Shown here piece by piece: positions 36,652-49,038 of a stretch of DNA of 64,000 nt. The position numbers and the translations under genes are program-made. Origin of the DNA: Paracentrotus lividus (Eukaryota > Echinodermata > Echinoidea > Camarodonta > Echinidae); assembly GCA_940671915.1 (NCBI GenBank), contig CALNVZ010000174.1:73796537-73860536 (forward strand), written 5' to 3'. The notes below the pieces were generated by a model. It was not told where the DNA came from. It ran no database searches and saw only the letters and a program-made list of their open reading frames with translations. Numbering within the stretch: position 1 is the stretch's first letter; every line of letters begins with the position of its first letter.

Positions 36652-37063
36652 TACCCCGTTTACACTGTGACTCAGGTCCCGGGTTCGACACGGCAATCGT
36701 GCTCGACACGGCAATTTTATGTCATGTAAACGGGATCAGTGTGATCCGCGACCCGGGTTCGACACGCCTCTTTTGCTCCGCCAAAATCGTAGGTTTCGAT
36801 CCGAAAGGCGGGTTTGACACGGCAATTTTTTTGTGTGTAAACAAAGCCGTGTCGAAGTCTATGACCTTGAGGTCAGATTTGGAATTTGGCTATACATCAC
36901 AAAACACATTAATGACGTCCCTTTACTTCCGGTCATGATCTGGGAGCCGTGTTGAACTGGCCTTTTTTGTCTTGTATAAACACGATCACAGGTTCGGTCT
37001 TTGCAGTGTCGAACCCTTCCTGAGGATTCGACACGAGAGCCAAGTCACAATGTAAACGCGGTA
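36652..37063. mobile_element. MITE with CCGTTTACA ends and TTCGACACGG repeats
   Basis: The left end is TACCCCGTTTACACTGTGAC; the right end, reversed, is TACCGCGTTTACATTGTGAC. Inside, TTCGACACGG-type words occur about six times in both orientations (36,684-37,035), with CATGTAAACGGGATC between. The outer TA may be the target duplication. The long plus-strand open frame at 36,591-36,938 is a by-product of this element. Confidence 0.75.
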
Positions 37064-38298
37064 TGTATTACAAGCACGTAGCAGACATATCCTCTGGCTA
37101 AACATTAGCCTAGCCTTCAGGTAAAATGAATTGTTATACATTGGCTCCGCATTTGATGAGAGTCTGAAGATAGACTAACCACTATGCAGAAAATTCCCTC
37201 TTGTCAGACAGTTGCCTAGTTTCAGCAAAACGAGTTTTCAAGTCTACCTGTGATCTGGTATATATGGAATAGTACAAGTTAATCTAGCATCTTTGAAATC
37301 ATTCCATAACAAAACGAGGACATGGGCATTATTTCATATTAGAACTATGTATAGAATCACAATATTTGCTTTGTGTGCATATATGCGAAGTTTCTCAGCT
37401 CAGATTCTCTACCACTTTTCAGGAAATTTTTGGCACCAAACTCCTGCATTTTTATCTATTTTCAGTTTCCTTCCCTTATTAAAAAGCTTTTTCCCTGGAG
37501 TTTGCACACTTTATCAGGATTCTTTGTCAATTTCAGGATTTTCTTTAAAAAGTAGCATCTCTGGTTCTAGAGTTTTGGAATAACGTAAATGTAACTTTCT
37601 TGGTCATAACCAATCAACTGAACAAAGTCATAATACCACACACGTCCATGGGTCAATTCAGGGGGTATGGAAAATAAATGGTGCATGGTACCACAAAATC
37701 AAAATCAACAAAAGGGTAATTTTTTTCGACCCAGTTTTGGAGCAAAGAGTGACCGATTTAATTTAATAAACTTTAGATTGTCTCATGATTTGGCCTTAAT
37801 GATTCCTTTGTGCAGATATGTAATGTAATTCACCTCATAAAAGGGTTTTCCCCCCATGTTCACTGTACTGTTAACTTCACAAACATGTACATTATACATG
37901 TAGGCCTACATGTAGATCAGTGAACAAATTTGGATGACGGTTCATGATTATTATTGCACCAGTAACATACTTGAATTAATATTAATTTTAAAGACCCTTG
38001 GAGAGGACATATCTCAAGTTTCAATCCATCAATACTGTATTTGCACTTTGAACATCTTCTTCAATGTTTTTGATATGTAAGATAAATAATTGTTCTTTTT
38101 ATCATCACTTTCTTTGACACAAGTAATGCTTGTGCGGGCATTGACATTTGTAAACACTGCAGTTGACATTGTGTAGTAGGCCTATGTGCAGTTCACTACC
38201 AGAAAGGTCTGAACATATAGAATAGCAAGGGGGGGGGGGGGGGGAATGTTGGTTGCCAAATCAGGGCTGATTCCACTGTCCTCGGGATGGCAGACAAA
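37064..38298. other. Non-coding, one G homopolymer
   Basis: Includes the palindromic word ATGTAGGCCTACATGTAG near 37,900 and a 16-17 base G run at about 38,229-38,245. Nothing else is supported. Confidence 0.45.
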
Positions 38299-38320
38299 AG
38301 GTCAGAGGTCACTGGGGTCA
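38299..38320 (+). promoter_or_regulatory. Nuclear-receptor site: DR1 plus DR3 half-sites
   Basis: AGGTCA at 38,299-38,304 and 38,306-38,311 form a perfect DR1. GGGTCA at 38,315-38,320 lies three bases further on in the same direction. The site is not inside a repeat I recognise, which makes it a better enhancer candidate than the copy in the dispersed repeat. Confidence 0.4.
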
Positions 38321-39828
38321 AAACCAGGTCTGGGAGTTATCCTTTGGATGAACTTGAGAAGGAAACTTGTTTTGATGGAGATGGTTTCGGCCTGCTTTCA
38401 GAGAGACGAGGGCGTAATAGGTACTGCTCAACGGCACATGGTCAACGTGTGGTGTATTCTACCAAGTAAAAACATTTATTCCTACTTAGAATGTTTTGCT
38501 CTCCTCAGTTTTCTTGTGGAAGAGGGATAAATTTCTGCCTGTTATTTTAAAGAAGGTACTCACAATAGATGAGCAAGTCAATAAAATGTTTTGATGCACA
38601 CATAAATGGAGAATGTGTAGTGTCCTATAAAAGTGAAAGGAGAATGTCCTGAATTTTCTTGTGGATGAGTGGTACACTGTAAATTTCTGCCTGTTCTTTC
38701 ACTGTTGGAACTTACATTTATGGATGTGCAACTTATTACTAAAAAATTTGTTTTTATGTGGTGTCTACTCGCTTGACGACGTAACATTACCATGCTGTAT
38801 TGTGCATACATGTACCCAAACTGATAATTTGCATCACATGGCATCTCGTCTACGAAGTGAAGGAGCTTAATTCTGTGATTACTTCATGTATGCTCACAAA
38901 CTATGTCAGATGAGTTTAGACCTACAAATAAATGTTGGAACAAAGTAATGTTCAATTTTCCTGGATGTTCTTAGAAAAGAATGAGGAATTCAAAAAAAGC
39001 TTTCACATTAGGGATCTTATGAAGAAACCTTTCTCTTAATTTCCAATCATTCAACTATCAATTGTTAAGGAACTTAGAACACATTACTGTACTGCCTCAC
39101 TTTCATTTATTGATACACTGTAACTGTAAAATTTTGCTCGCTGTGTGAAAAGTTTTCCAAATTGCTTTGATAATGCATCAAAATTACCATTGATAGCCTT
39201 CCAGAAGATTCTATTTCAGTATTAAATTGGTCAGAAGATATAATTTCCATTATCTGTTTCCTGTAGATGGGCATTAATACTCTAAGTGAATCGAGCAAGA
39301 ATTGTGATGGTAGATTAATTTTCACTTATCATTCATAATGCAGTGTACCCCGCCCAATATTTCTAGTAATTTTGACCAAAAATAGGTTTTATACTTCCTG
39401 AAATTGATAAAGTCACACACAATTATTACCCTTAATTTTTCTTCAGGGTAAAATGAAAATTACGATAGTATTGATACAAACTTAAAACCACAGAAATGAT
39501 TAATGAATGAATGAATATCAGCCACACCTACGCTGCATTAGCAATGTCTTGTAGATGGTATCTAATGATATTCAGTGCTGAGAACCAGAAGGATATTAAA
39601 CCATAATAACAAAATTTTGACGCCATTTTTAGCTCTAAGCAGTTAATGATACATGTAGTACTAATTACTATGTATTGAATAGTACAGCACACTTCGTACT
39701 CAGTTGTACATCAAGCATTTGTCAAGGATGCCCGTTTGGATGTTTCTGCGATGGCTCATATCTCCTCTTTTTATGCTCGTCGAAAAGATAATCCATTATT
39801 TTCTGTGGCAACATCTGCTTCTTTGTTA
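38321..39828. other. Non-coding or intronic
   Basis: A tandem-like echo is visible: GTTTTCTTGTGGAAGAG...TTTCTGCCTGTT at about 38,508-38,543 resembles TTTTCTTGTGGATGAG...TTTCTGCCTGTT at 38,654-38,695. No gene was found. Confidence 0.4.
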
Positions 39829-40068
39829 TATACTGTGTTTGCTGTTATTTTTGCGTGATTAATTTTTTCGCGATTAGAAGCCTCAAAACATATTTACGGG
39901 TTCTTAAATTCGCGCTGCATTTACGTACGAACGCAATTGAACCTATGCAAAGCATACATACGAAAACATGTTCATATATTCGCGTGTTTTTAAATTCGCG
40001 CCGTATGATCTTTGCTCGAAATCCGCGCAAATTAATGTACCGCGAAAATTTCCACGATTATAGTATTA
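39829..40068. mobile_element. 240-bp MITE, copy 1 (TTTTTGCGTGATTAAT family)
   Basis: Begins TACTGTGTTTGCTGTTATTT and ends AAATTTCCACGATTATAGTA. The inner words ATTCGCGCTGCAT, CATATATTCGCG and TTTTTAAATTCGCGCC are shared in order with 45,535-45,797. CpG-rich and non-coding; the open frames on both strands come from its inverted structure. Confidence 0.8.
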
Positions 40069-40575
40069 GGTTTACAATTAGATGTGATGTTGGGTTTATG
40101 ATGTAGGTTAGAGTAAGGTTTAGTGCTGTGTGTTTAAGATATTGTTTAGTGCAGATTCGGAGGGTGAAGTTAAGAATTTAACTGCAGTCCAAATGTTCCC
40201 TGGTGGATGTGTTGGACAACACTATCAAGAAACATATTTTTATAAAATATACTGGACTTCCTACATCAGGCTGAAGATAACAACCAAGAGACCTAGATCA
40301 GACATGGATCTAGGATTCACAATGTGAAAAGATTGTTGTCTGGGGTCAATATCGGCTCAATTATAGTTGGGCGTGGGTCGATACTTTCAATTGTTTGACG
40401 TAAGACTGGATCCGCTAAATTTGGATTTGTAATACTTATCCAAGGAACATCTGTGAAGGAGCTCATGATGGTGCTTTGTTGTCTACATATTGAAGATCAG
40501 TTTTTGCAGTTTCTGCTTTGCAACAATGTAATAACTTGATTTCTCAACATTTTTATTATTCTTGCCTTTATTTAG
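40069..40575. other. Non-coding or intronic
   Basis: Nothing recognised. The final 25 bases form the pyrimidine-rich acceptor region of the next exon. Confidence 0.4.
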
Positions 40576-40652
40576 AAGCCTCACTGTGGATATACCCGGG
40601 AATTCTTGGATCCATGTGGATTAATGATATGGGACCATGCCAGGAAAACAAG
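40576..40652 (+). CDS. Candidate exon 3 of an unknown plus-strand gene
   Basis: The acceptor TTATTCTTGCCTTTATTTAG and the donor AAG|GTAAGT flank 77 bp that are locally GC-richer. Phase 0 is open for 25 codons (begins KPHCGYTREFLDPCG, then LMIWDHARKT) with two spare bases. This continues the phase-0 end of the exon at 35,904. Codon choice looks coding. The family is not recognised. The intron to the previous exon would be 4.6 kb. Confidence 0.42.
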
Positions 40653-43600
40653 GTAAGTTATGTTTAGAAGATATTTCTGCACTTCTTGGTAAAAATATGA
40701 CACAAGAGTATAATTTTGTGTAGAGCGTGCATGTATAACGGCTCCAATTTAGGAATGGCAACCTGAAATTTTGTCCGGCCACCTGAAATAAAACCAAAAC
40801 CCTGAACTTCATTCAACCATGTAGATTCCATATACTCACATGGGACCAATGGCCACCCAAAGAAATTTTTTTTGACCATGACTACTACTGGCTTGAAATC
40901 TCCAATAATTATGTTAATTAATTGTATACTAGACATGTTTTTCAATGGGTCGACACCAAATAACAGCTTAGAAAACCTTCTACCCGATTACCTTGTTTTA
41001 TTTGTGACTTAATTCTCGTTGTGATCTTTTGTGAAAATGTGTTATCCGCATTTTCATTTTGCCAGAAATAGAAATTAAAAGAAAGAGGTTCCTCTTCACA
41101 TGCTATAATTAGGTATGTGGAATAGAAAACTCATGTTAATCTTTGTTCAGATTAAAAAACAGCTTTAGATTTCAACAAAATCCGGTTTCTGTTGCCAGAT
41201 TGACAGCCATTCAATAGGATTTGAATATCCCCTTGTCCAGTATGTTTCCTCATCTAGCTACATGTAGCATAATACAGGGAAGATCATTATTCAATTGTAA
41301 ATTATCTTACTGATTATTCTGTAGCATTTCCTGATTTAGTGGTCAATCACAGGCTTTCAATATAAGTATGCTGGTTTTGGTTTGCCTTTGGACGTAGATG
41401 TAGCTGTACTTAGGGCGTACATTTATGGAGTGAGTGAGAGACGAGATTGAAGATAATCTTGAGTAGTCGTCATGAAAAGAACAATCCAAAAATCAATTTC
41501 CATTCTTGATCATACTAGAATCTCAAGCATAGTGACTACACAACAAAGGAATTTGGAAAAAAATTGCATAATTAATTGCTGAGAAAAGAGTAAAATAATC
41601 ACCAATCCAATGATGCGTCAGGACGTCCAAGCACATGCATGATTTGCCCAAGCCACATGGAAAGTCTATGGATAAAGCATGTGCAAGCAATTCGCAACGG
41701 ATCTGTGTGTGTGTGCTGTGCCGTGACTTGCGGCGAGATATCTGTCTACTCTTACTCCCTATTTGACCGACTGTTCCGTTATTTTCTCAAATGTCATCAA
41801 AAATCCTTAACAGAACATGATAATATTTTGTGTAGGAATATTTTTATGTAAATGAAACAATGTGTGGACATATTCATTTTAAATTTTTTTTAACTGCAAA
41901 GACTCAGTTTGGGCTTTAAGAATTGTCAGAGTACAAAAAGCTGCTTTTTTGCTCTTGTAAACTTGCGAAAATACCAGTGCTAAAGTAAAGCAGATGTACG
42001 ACTACACCTTTGTCATATAAGTGAGACCAACACCCAAATTAACACATCCTTGTTAGTGGTTGGTGTGGAGATGATCTGGGGATATGACCAAGGCTTTATG
42101 CCCAGGTACTGGTAGTTATTGAAGTGGCAGGGCTTTAGGAGAGTCTAGGGAGCAATTACAGGCAGTCCTCAACCAAGGCAAGTTGCACGAACTATGACCC
42201 AATTCAGGGCATCACACTACCTTGAAGGAAAAGGGTCCAAATCATAATGGAAATCTTTGACTGATTTGAAATTGCAAAGTGTCTAAATGATTTGAGCTTA
42301 CAATTTCAAAAGCTTTGTAAAGCTTGTGTAGGATGTCTAAAATAAAAGACTAATCGCTTGCTTTACTCTGCTCTTTTGTTATTGTTGTTATAAGGAATGA
42401 CCTCAAGACCTTGATTACACGAGGAAAAGCTATATTGTTGCTCAATAATTGCCCCATAATAAGCTTTATGATTGCTTGATAATGGCACAACAACTCCATT
42501 CAAGGCTCCTGATAATGACCTAAGCAGTTGACCAGTTATCAACAATGAATGAACAGTGGTCAACAATGAAGTGACAATGAATAGAGAGGCTTGACCAGTG
42601 CTCAGAGCTGTCAAGGGGCAGTGTGAAATTCAATCTCTTTTTGTAACAGTTATAACCCCTCTGGTCAGACATTGTTAGTCTTTCTATTCAGACCCTATTC
42701 AGTCTGTCTCAGACCCTGAGTGAGCTGAGATAGAATGACTGTAGGTTTGTTGCAATATCTTGCCTGCATCATAAATTTAGAATGCTTTGACCACATGCTT
42801 TAATATGCGGTTGCAACTTTTTCCAGCCAATAAATGGTCTTTTCATAAGAATACAATACATGTAGGGATTCCTGAGAATGTGTTTCAGGTTCAATTGTAG
42901 TATTGAAATAGGGGTGTTCTGGGGTATTACATTTGATGTGTTTATGCCATTTAGGTTTTTGTTCTTCCGGTTTTAAGCTCGAATAGGGGTTCAAATTTGA
43001 CTGAACATGTAATTTGGGTCCATTTTCAGTGTGCGTGAATGCGCATGGGTAGCAAGTTAGTGAGTGAGGAAGAGAGTGACAGAATAGAGGATAAAAAAAA
43101 AGAGGGGGGGGGGTTTCATAGTTATAATTTAGTTGAGAGATGCGAGAGGGGGAGCATTTACAAATACATTTGAAACAAAGTTTAATTTGAAATGGAAATA
43201 AAACCAATCTGTTCCATTATTTTCTACATTTTTTGTGGGGTCTGAACATGGCAGACTACTTGTTGTGGTCAGCAATGCTGTGGTTTTTGTGGTCAGTCTG
43301 GCCTATTGTCCTTGGTAATAGGCTGGACAGTCTGGTGAATAAATCAATGCCATGGCCAGCAGGGCTACAACAAGGTCAAGGTCACAGCAGTCCAGCAGCA
43401 GTCCAGGGTCTGTTTGAGCTTAGTCTTGCAAATAAAGTGTGTTTCATATACTGCATGGTGTTCATATATTTCTATTTACTTTATGTAAGCCAATATTTTC
43501 CCAATTTTTGACTGGTTTGGGAAATTTGCGACAATTTCAGCATTTTTGTGATGTTTTCATTACTATAAATAACCTTATGTTAAACTAGAATTTTTGCGAA

Positions 43601-44167
43601 GATGGACTCGCAGAATTGTGAAAATAAAACCACCTCAAAAATAACCATACAGTAGTAAATGCAGGTCTAAGAAACATCAGTTGACATAAATGAAGGACTG
43701 CCTGCCTATAAAGGCCACACTTGTCTTACCCTTTAGTTTGAGAAATAGCAAGATAATATTTTGAGTATGAAATAATTTTTGAGAATGTTTGAGAGAGATA
43801 GAGAAAGGAGGAAGGATGTAATGATACAATATGCACCATTCCTCTTTGTCTCAAAATCTTTTTCAGACTGTGCAAATGAATTGTTAGTTCTACAGTAATT
43901 TATTGAGAATATGAACTGAGAAGAGATTTTGAGTGTCTAGTTATGTAGACTAGTGTAGTAGTATGATATGGTCAAGCCCAGGGGCCTTGATAATGAAAGA
44001 ACTAGGTCAGTGGTCATTCACAGTGCAATGTCCAGGGCAGTACACAGCTGTTGTATGACTGTAACCCTTGTATACTGTGTAAAATGCATTGACATATGTA
44101 CATGTAGGTCATTTTCAAATAATTTGTGATGCATTTTGATGCATTTGCTACCATGACACAGCATTAA
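40653..44167. other. Non-coding or intronic
   Basis: AT-rich. A sequence around 43,560-43,640 (TTTTTGCGAAGATGGACTCG, GTGAAAATAAAACCACCTC) looks like an old MITE remnant. The GAGAGAG-like stretch near 43,790-43,812 and the G run at about 43,103-43,112 are simple repeats. The minus frame at 42,800-43,207 is unsupported. Confidence 0.4.
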
Positions 44168-44350
44168 TTTACTCCTGCCTCAAATGCTCCTGACTTGTTT
44201 TTGTCTAAGACTTGGGGGTTAGGGTTGTAATAGGGTTTCACATTATGGTTGGGTTTGGGTATAGTGGTCAGTCCTAGTCTGAGGTTAGTAATTTGATTAA
44301 TGTGAGGGATATATACCCAAATCCAATTGTCGCTGGAGCAAATATTAATG
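44168..44350 (+). mobile_element. Telomere-like MITE, copy 1
   Basis: The left part (CTCCTGCCTCAAATGCTCC) is diverged. The inner GGGTTAGGGTTGTAATAGGG and the right end TTGTCGCTGGAGCAAAT match the copies at 55,080, 57,562 and 58,291. Confidence 0.7.
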
Positions 44351-44724
44351 AATTGCAGTTGCTGTCGTCGATGCAAATGAAACATACCCATTACATACAA
44401 AAAGGAAAGCAAATTTATCCAACCGTTCTGCAAAAATGATGAAGTGTAGGGCCTACATAGCGAATTTGCTAAGAATTTTTTGGCTTAGAGTATTATTGTT
44501 CCTCGGGGAAGGGCTAGGCTATGTTGTGGCAAGAAAAACCTTGGTGTCCCTATCGGATGTGTATTATGTTTCTGAAAAAGAGGTGTCTTGAAATGCACTT
44601 ATCATATTATATGGGGCAAATTGGAAAGCATCTTTAGCAAATAGAATAATGTCTAAATTGATAGACTAGCTTGAATGAATAGTCTGTCTCATGTCTGGTC
44701 AAACCAGTTGGGAGTCAGAGCAGG

Positions 44725-44761
44725 AGGTCATAAAAGTAGGTCACAGGTCATCAGCAGGTCA
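44725..44761 (+). promoter_or_regulatory. Four AGGTCA half-sites: DR7, DR1, DR5
   Basis: Perfect AGGTCA hexamers at 44,725, 44,738, 44,745 and 44,756, all in the same direction. Spacings are 7, 1 and 5 bases. DR5 is the classic retinoic-acid receptor/RXR arrangement and DR1 suits RXR, HNF4 or COUP-TF. Four perfect hexamers in 37 bp outside a recognised repeat is unlikely by chance. Confidence 0.5.
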
Positions 44762-44863
44762 TCGAGCAGGGATGGGACCTCTCAGATGTAGAGTTTGCTT
44801 TCGATCAGAGATGCCCCTTTTCATAGTATCTAGTATCATATTTTAAAATGTATATGCCTAATG

Positions 44864-45090
44864 TATACCCGGTTGTTGTATGTCCGGACGGGTTGTTTGT
44901 CCGGACAAAACGGCAATTTTAGGACCTTTGTAATCAATATTTCATCAATCGATTGAAAGTAATATCAGACAATATAACAAAGCACAAATATTCACAAATA
45001 TTTTTTCTATTTACTGCACAAATTTTGAATAAATCCAGAGCATAAGATGATGTTTTTAACTGCTTAAGTGTCCGGACAACGGACCCCCAT
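44864..45090. mobile_element. Short MITE with GTCCGGAC ends
   Basis: GTTGTATGTCCGGACGGGTT and TTTGTCCGGACAAAACGG on the left face AAGTGTCCGGACAACGGACC on the right. Inverted, palindromic ends and an AT-rich interior suggest a small transposon. Confidence 0.5.
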
Positions 45091-45534
45091 CCTATAACAC
45101 ACGTTTTTTGGGGTGTTAATTTGCTAGATTTTTGTTGGTGTAGTTGTCTTTATAGAACCCTGTAGATCAAGAGTTGTCTTTGATATTCACATCTCTTCCT
45201 CACTTATCTCATAAACCAGTGTTAAACCATAGGAGAGGAATCCTGTGTTTAAATGTGGGCCTCCAAATTTAGCCCTGTAGCCACTAAAAAGAAGCAATCT
45301 CTGACTTCTTGTGCTACTAAATACTATGACAATTTGTGAATTCTTGAGTCGTGACTGCTTTCATTTTTTCCTATAAATCATTTGATTATCAATTAAGTAA
45401 ACATTGAATTCATCAAAATTCTTGAAAGTGAATGCTTTGAATATATTTATAGTGTGTAAAATTAAAGTTTTTTCAAAAATATGTTTCTGTCCATTACTCT
45501 TGGCCTGCATGGTTAAAAGATTGTATTGGCCGGG

Positions 45535-45797
45535 TACTTTATTCGCTGTTATTTTTGCGTGATTTATTTTTTGTGTGATTAATTTTTCGCGCTGAACGGC
45601 CTCGAAAAATGTTCACCGATTCTTGAATTCGCGCTGCATGTTCGTAAGCACGCAATCGAACCCTCCCATTGTATTTAGGCCTACATGCATTAAAAAACAT
45701 GCTCATATATTCGCGGGTTTTTAAATTCACGCCTGCCAAATTTCCCGCAAAATTCACGAAATTTAATGTATCACAAATATTTCCACGATTACAGTAG
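45535..45797. mobile_element. MITE, copy 2 (TTTTTGCGTGATTAAT family)
   Basis: Second copy of the element at 39,829-40,068. It begins TACTTTATTCGCTGTTATTT and ends AATATTTCCACGATTACAGTA with the same inner words in order. A TAGGCCTACATGCAT word lies inside. Confidence 0.8.
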
Positions 45798-46134
45798 TAG
45801 CTAAAGGTGAACGGTGGACAGAATTGTCTGGTATGTTCTTCTCTCATTTGACATTTCGCAGCTAATATGACAGGTCCAGTTCTAAGAGCAATGGATGCAA
45901 GGGCATTATCTATCGCTATGATGATGATTCTTTGATTAGGTGATAGGATGAGCTCTGAGAATCCTTCCCAAACTGTCCACAGCTGCAGCATGAAGATCAA
46001 GAAAAAATATCAAAGGAATGCCTTTAATTCAGACTAGCCAGACATACCCACTTAGGCATTTTCTAATTAATCTGCAGGCCCAACCTTCATTTTGTATAAA
46101 TATGTACAAATTTGCATTTAATCTGCATCCTTAT

Positions 46135-46205
46135 GCGTTGGCTTGGCAAATAGAGCGTCGGCCTCATAATTGAAGGTCTTGGGTTCGAATCCTGCCCGCG
46201 TCATA
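46135..46205 (+). ncRNA. tRNA-Met-like SINE head or tRNA pseudogene
   Basis: A perfect B box GGTTCGAATCC (about 46,180-46,190) follows a degraded A box (TTGGCTTGGCAAATAGAGC). CTCATAA sits at the anticodon-loop position, giving anticodon CAT. The anticodon stem has lost a base relative to an elongator tRNA-Met (TTGAAGG in place of TCTGAAGG) and the acceptor stem pairs poorly, so it is not a working tRNA. It probably heads a tRNA-derived SINE whose body runs rightwards; the SINE end was not defined. Confidence 0.6.
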
Positions 46206-46639
46206 CCGAAAAATGTTGAGAGATAGGAGTACCCTGTTTGGTGGTCAACAAGAAAGGGATCTAGGCCTACCTATAGCAACGTCGTTCTTGCACTGCTCAG
46301 TGGCTGCCGGACCAACGATCAATCGGGCAAAAAGAATTTCCATTTTGTACAGTAAAATTAGAAACTTCGGAGCTGTGAACAATAGAAAGAAAAAAATAAT
46401 GTACACAAAATGTAGAGTGCACAAACTGTACAGTCTAAATTATCTTCATTTATGTGGGCATCAGGACTGCCCAGTGTCAGTGATGGTACATGTAAACTTG
46501 GGTTTTTGCTCCATGTTAACCAGGCATTGTACTCATCCTGTTGTTATCATGTCTATTTCAAGCGTGGTAGATTAGTCTCTTCCATAGCCCGGTTATGGAA
46601 GGGAAATCTCCACCAGTTTCCAACTATAGAGAATAGATA

Positions 46640-49038
46640 AATGTTTACATCAGAACGTGAGAAAGATCAAAATGCGTGCAGTTGATGAATTCACTTTGAC
46701 ATTAGAACATAAGGGGAAGTGTTTTTAAAGCAGGACTGAATAATTCATGATTAGAGTACACAAGCTGGTATATTGTCTAAACATATAGGCATATGCCTCC
46801 CCATAGCATGCATAGCGGATGAAATAAGCTGCTGGGTTCATCAAGAGTTCATGGGTCTAGGCTGTAGACTAGCTCATCTGCAGCCCTCTGTCTGGGTTTG
46901 AGAGCTGACCTAGTTGAGAGGGAGAGAGACAGAGAAAGGACAAATGAGCGAGGGAGAGAGAAAGAGAAACAGCGAATGAGCAAGGGAGAGAGAGATAGAG
47001 AAACAGCGAATGAGTGAAGGAGAGAGTGTTTATGTATGAATGGAAGAGAAAGAGATTGTGAGGGAGAGTGATAATCAAAAAGCATCTTAGGTGTTATTCA
47101 GCCGCTATAGCACTGCTGCTAGTTTTATTCAGGTTGGGTTTTTTGTGTGTTATCTATTGGAGTGTATACAGTCCAGTCTATTGCCATATGTATAAAGGGC
47201 CTCTCCCTTTGCCTGTCTGACATTTTGGACATGGAGAAAGAATCGGTATAGCAACGAGGACACAGAATGAGAAAGACGAAAACAAAATTTGTGTTGTAAT
47301 GGAGAAAATTGAAAAACAGAGAAAGAGAGAGAGAGAGAGTTTTGATATGAAATGACAGGGGGGGGGGGGCGGGGGGTATGTTATTATTGAGAATGATTAA
47401 TTTGTGAATGCATGTGGACAATTATACTGCTTGTAATAATATATTTATGCCAATACTCTAACACTGGACACACCTAATGCTTGATAAAGGTCATAATCAA
47501 ACCACCAGCTGTTAAAGTAATGTGCAGACAGATCAAATAAAAATATTATTGTTCAAATATAGGCCTACATGTATTCACCACGAATGCGTCTGACTTGTCC
47601 ATTTATTACAGACCGCCCTTCTAAATATTGTTGATTTATTTATCAATGTTAGTGATTAGCATGATTATAAAGGTTAAAGTTGAGGGTGATTAGAATGATT
47701 CTGTCTTTCTCCAGTTTGTAAAAAGCAAGGTAGAGTTAGTCGTAGAGAGCTATAAAGAAGATCTATACAACAAAATAATTGTCAGATATAGAGGTGTGCA
47801 CATAGATGGGAAAAAATAATATCCAAAATAATTTGTGATCAACGGGCTGTGAAGAACTGCTTTATTACCAGTACTGCCCCACCCCCCTCCCCCCCCCCGA
47901 CCACCCATGTCAGAAGCAAGATTGAACCTCTATCACATTCATATTTTGGTGTTATCTAGTTTGATCTTTTTCTTCTTGACCATTTTTGTTTGTTCTGTTG
48001 TTGTTTTTTTTTTAAATACTGTACATCAATTAACAAGTTATTGTATGTCGGCCTACAGGTAAGAGATAGGAATAGCTAATGTATTTTGATTTTGCGTTGA
48101 CCTAGGTGAAAATAAAAAACACATTTAATTTCGCACTAAATGAATATCACTTTATCATTCTTCTTTCTCTTGTTGTTTTTTTTCCTTGGGGGCGGGGGGG
48201 GGGGGGGGTTATAAAGCTTAGGTAGAAAGCAAGAGAGATGATAGAATTATTTTGACAGATAGTATACATAAATAAAGAGAAAGAGAATAGGAAAGATGAC
48301 CATAGCCCCCCCCCCCCCCCCCCCCCCCACAAAAAAAGAAAAAGAAAAAAAGAAGATGAATAAATATAATCAGATAATAGGAAAGAAAATAAGAACCAAA
48401 CGATATTATTATGCAAGGCCCTAAGTGGATTGATGTCTGGTTTTATGTGTACATAAAGCCCTACCTGTCTGGTTAATGTATGCAACCTCCATAATACAGT
48501 GATATTGCTAGACTTTGTGCAGTCCTATTAGATGGACGTCTATTACTACGATAGTCTGTGTATTCAAACTCTTTATGTTTTGAACGTGACATCCAGACCG
48601 TAACAGTAAGAATCTACTTTATACAATTTTTATTGAAATTAATAGGGTTTTACAAATTGAAAATTTAACCCCTGAAGAAGTTTCTGGCAAATTTAAAATT
48701 GACAAAAAATGAAATTATGTGATACCACTGATTAACTATTCCTTGTGCAATATTCCATTGCTTGCCAGTTGATAACCATGTAGGCCTACGTACATATAAT
48801 GGCAAAACAAATTGCATGTACATGATGTTCTTTTGGTTTTTATGTCTTGTAAATTAATATTAGTTTGGCTGATGGGTTTTTATAAAAGAGTTGAACATGT
48901 AGGCCTATCCATCTCATTTTACTCTTATAACTCTGAAAAGGAGAAACTTAAAATATTGTGTAGACTTTTGTATTGTTTGTTATCTCAGATTTTAAAATGA
49001 AACTAGTCAAAGTACACACTGGATTACCTTCTTTTTAG
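46640..49038. other. Non-coding with many simple repeats
   Basis: GA-rich minisatellite at about 46,917-47,060, with a repeating word GAGAAACAGCGAATGAG. G runs at about 47,358-47,377 and 48,189-48,208; C runs at about 47,879-47,899 and 48,306-48,329. The GGGTAAGAATA-poor rest is AT-rich. Long minus-strand open frames here are by-products of the homopolymers. Confidence 0.6.

Noticed and set aside
41145..41216. Possible next exon after 40,652 (acceptor TTTGTTCAG)
   Set aside because: It stays open for about 22 codons but has no splice donor before the stop and is AT-rich.
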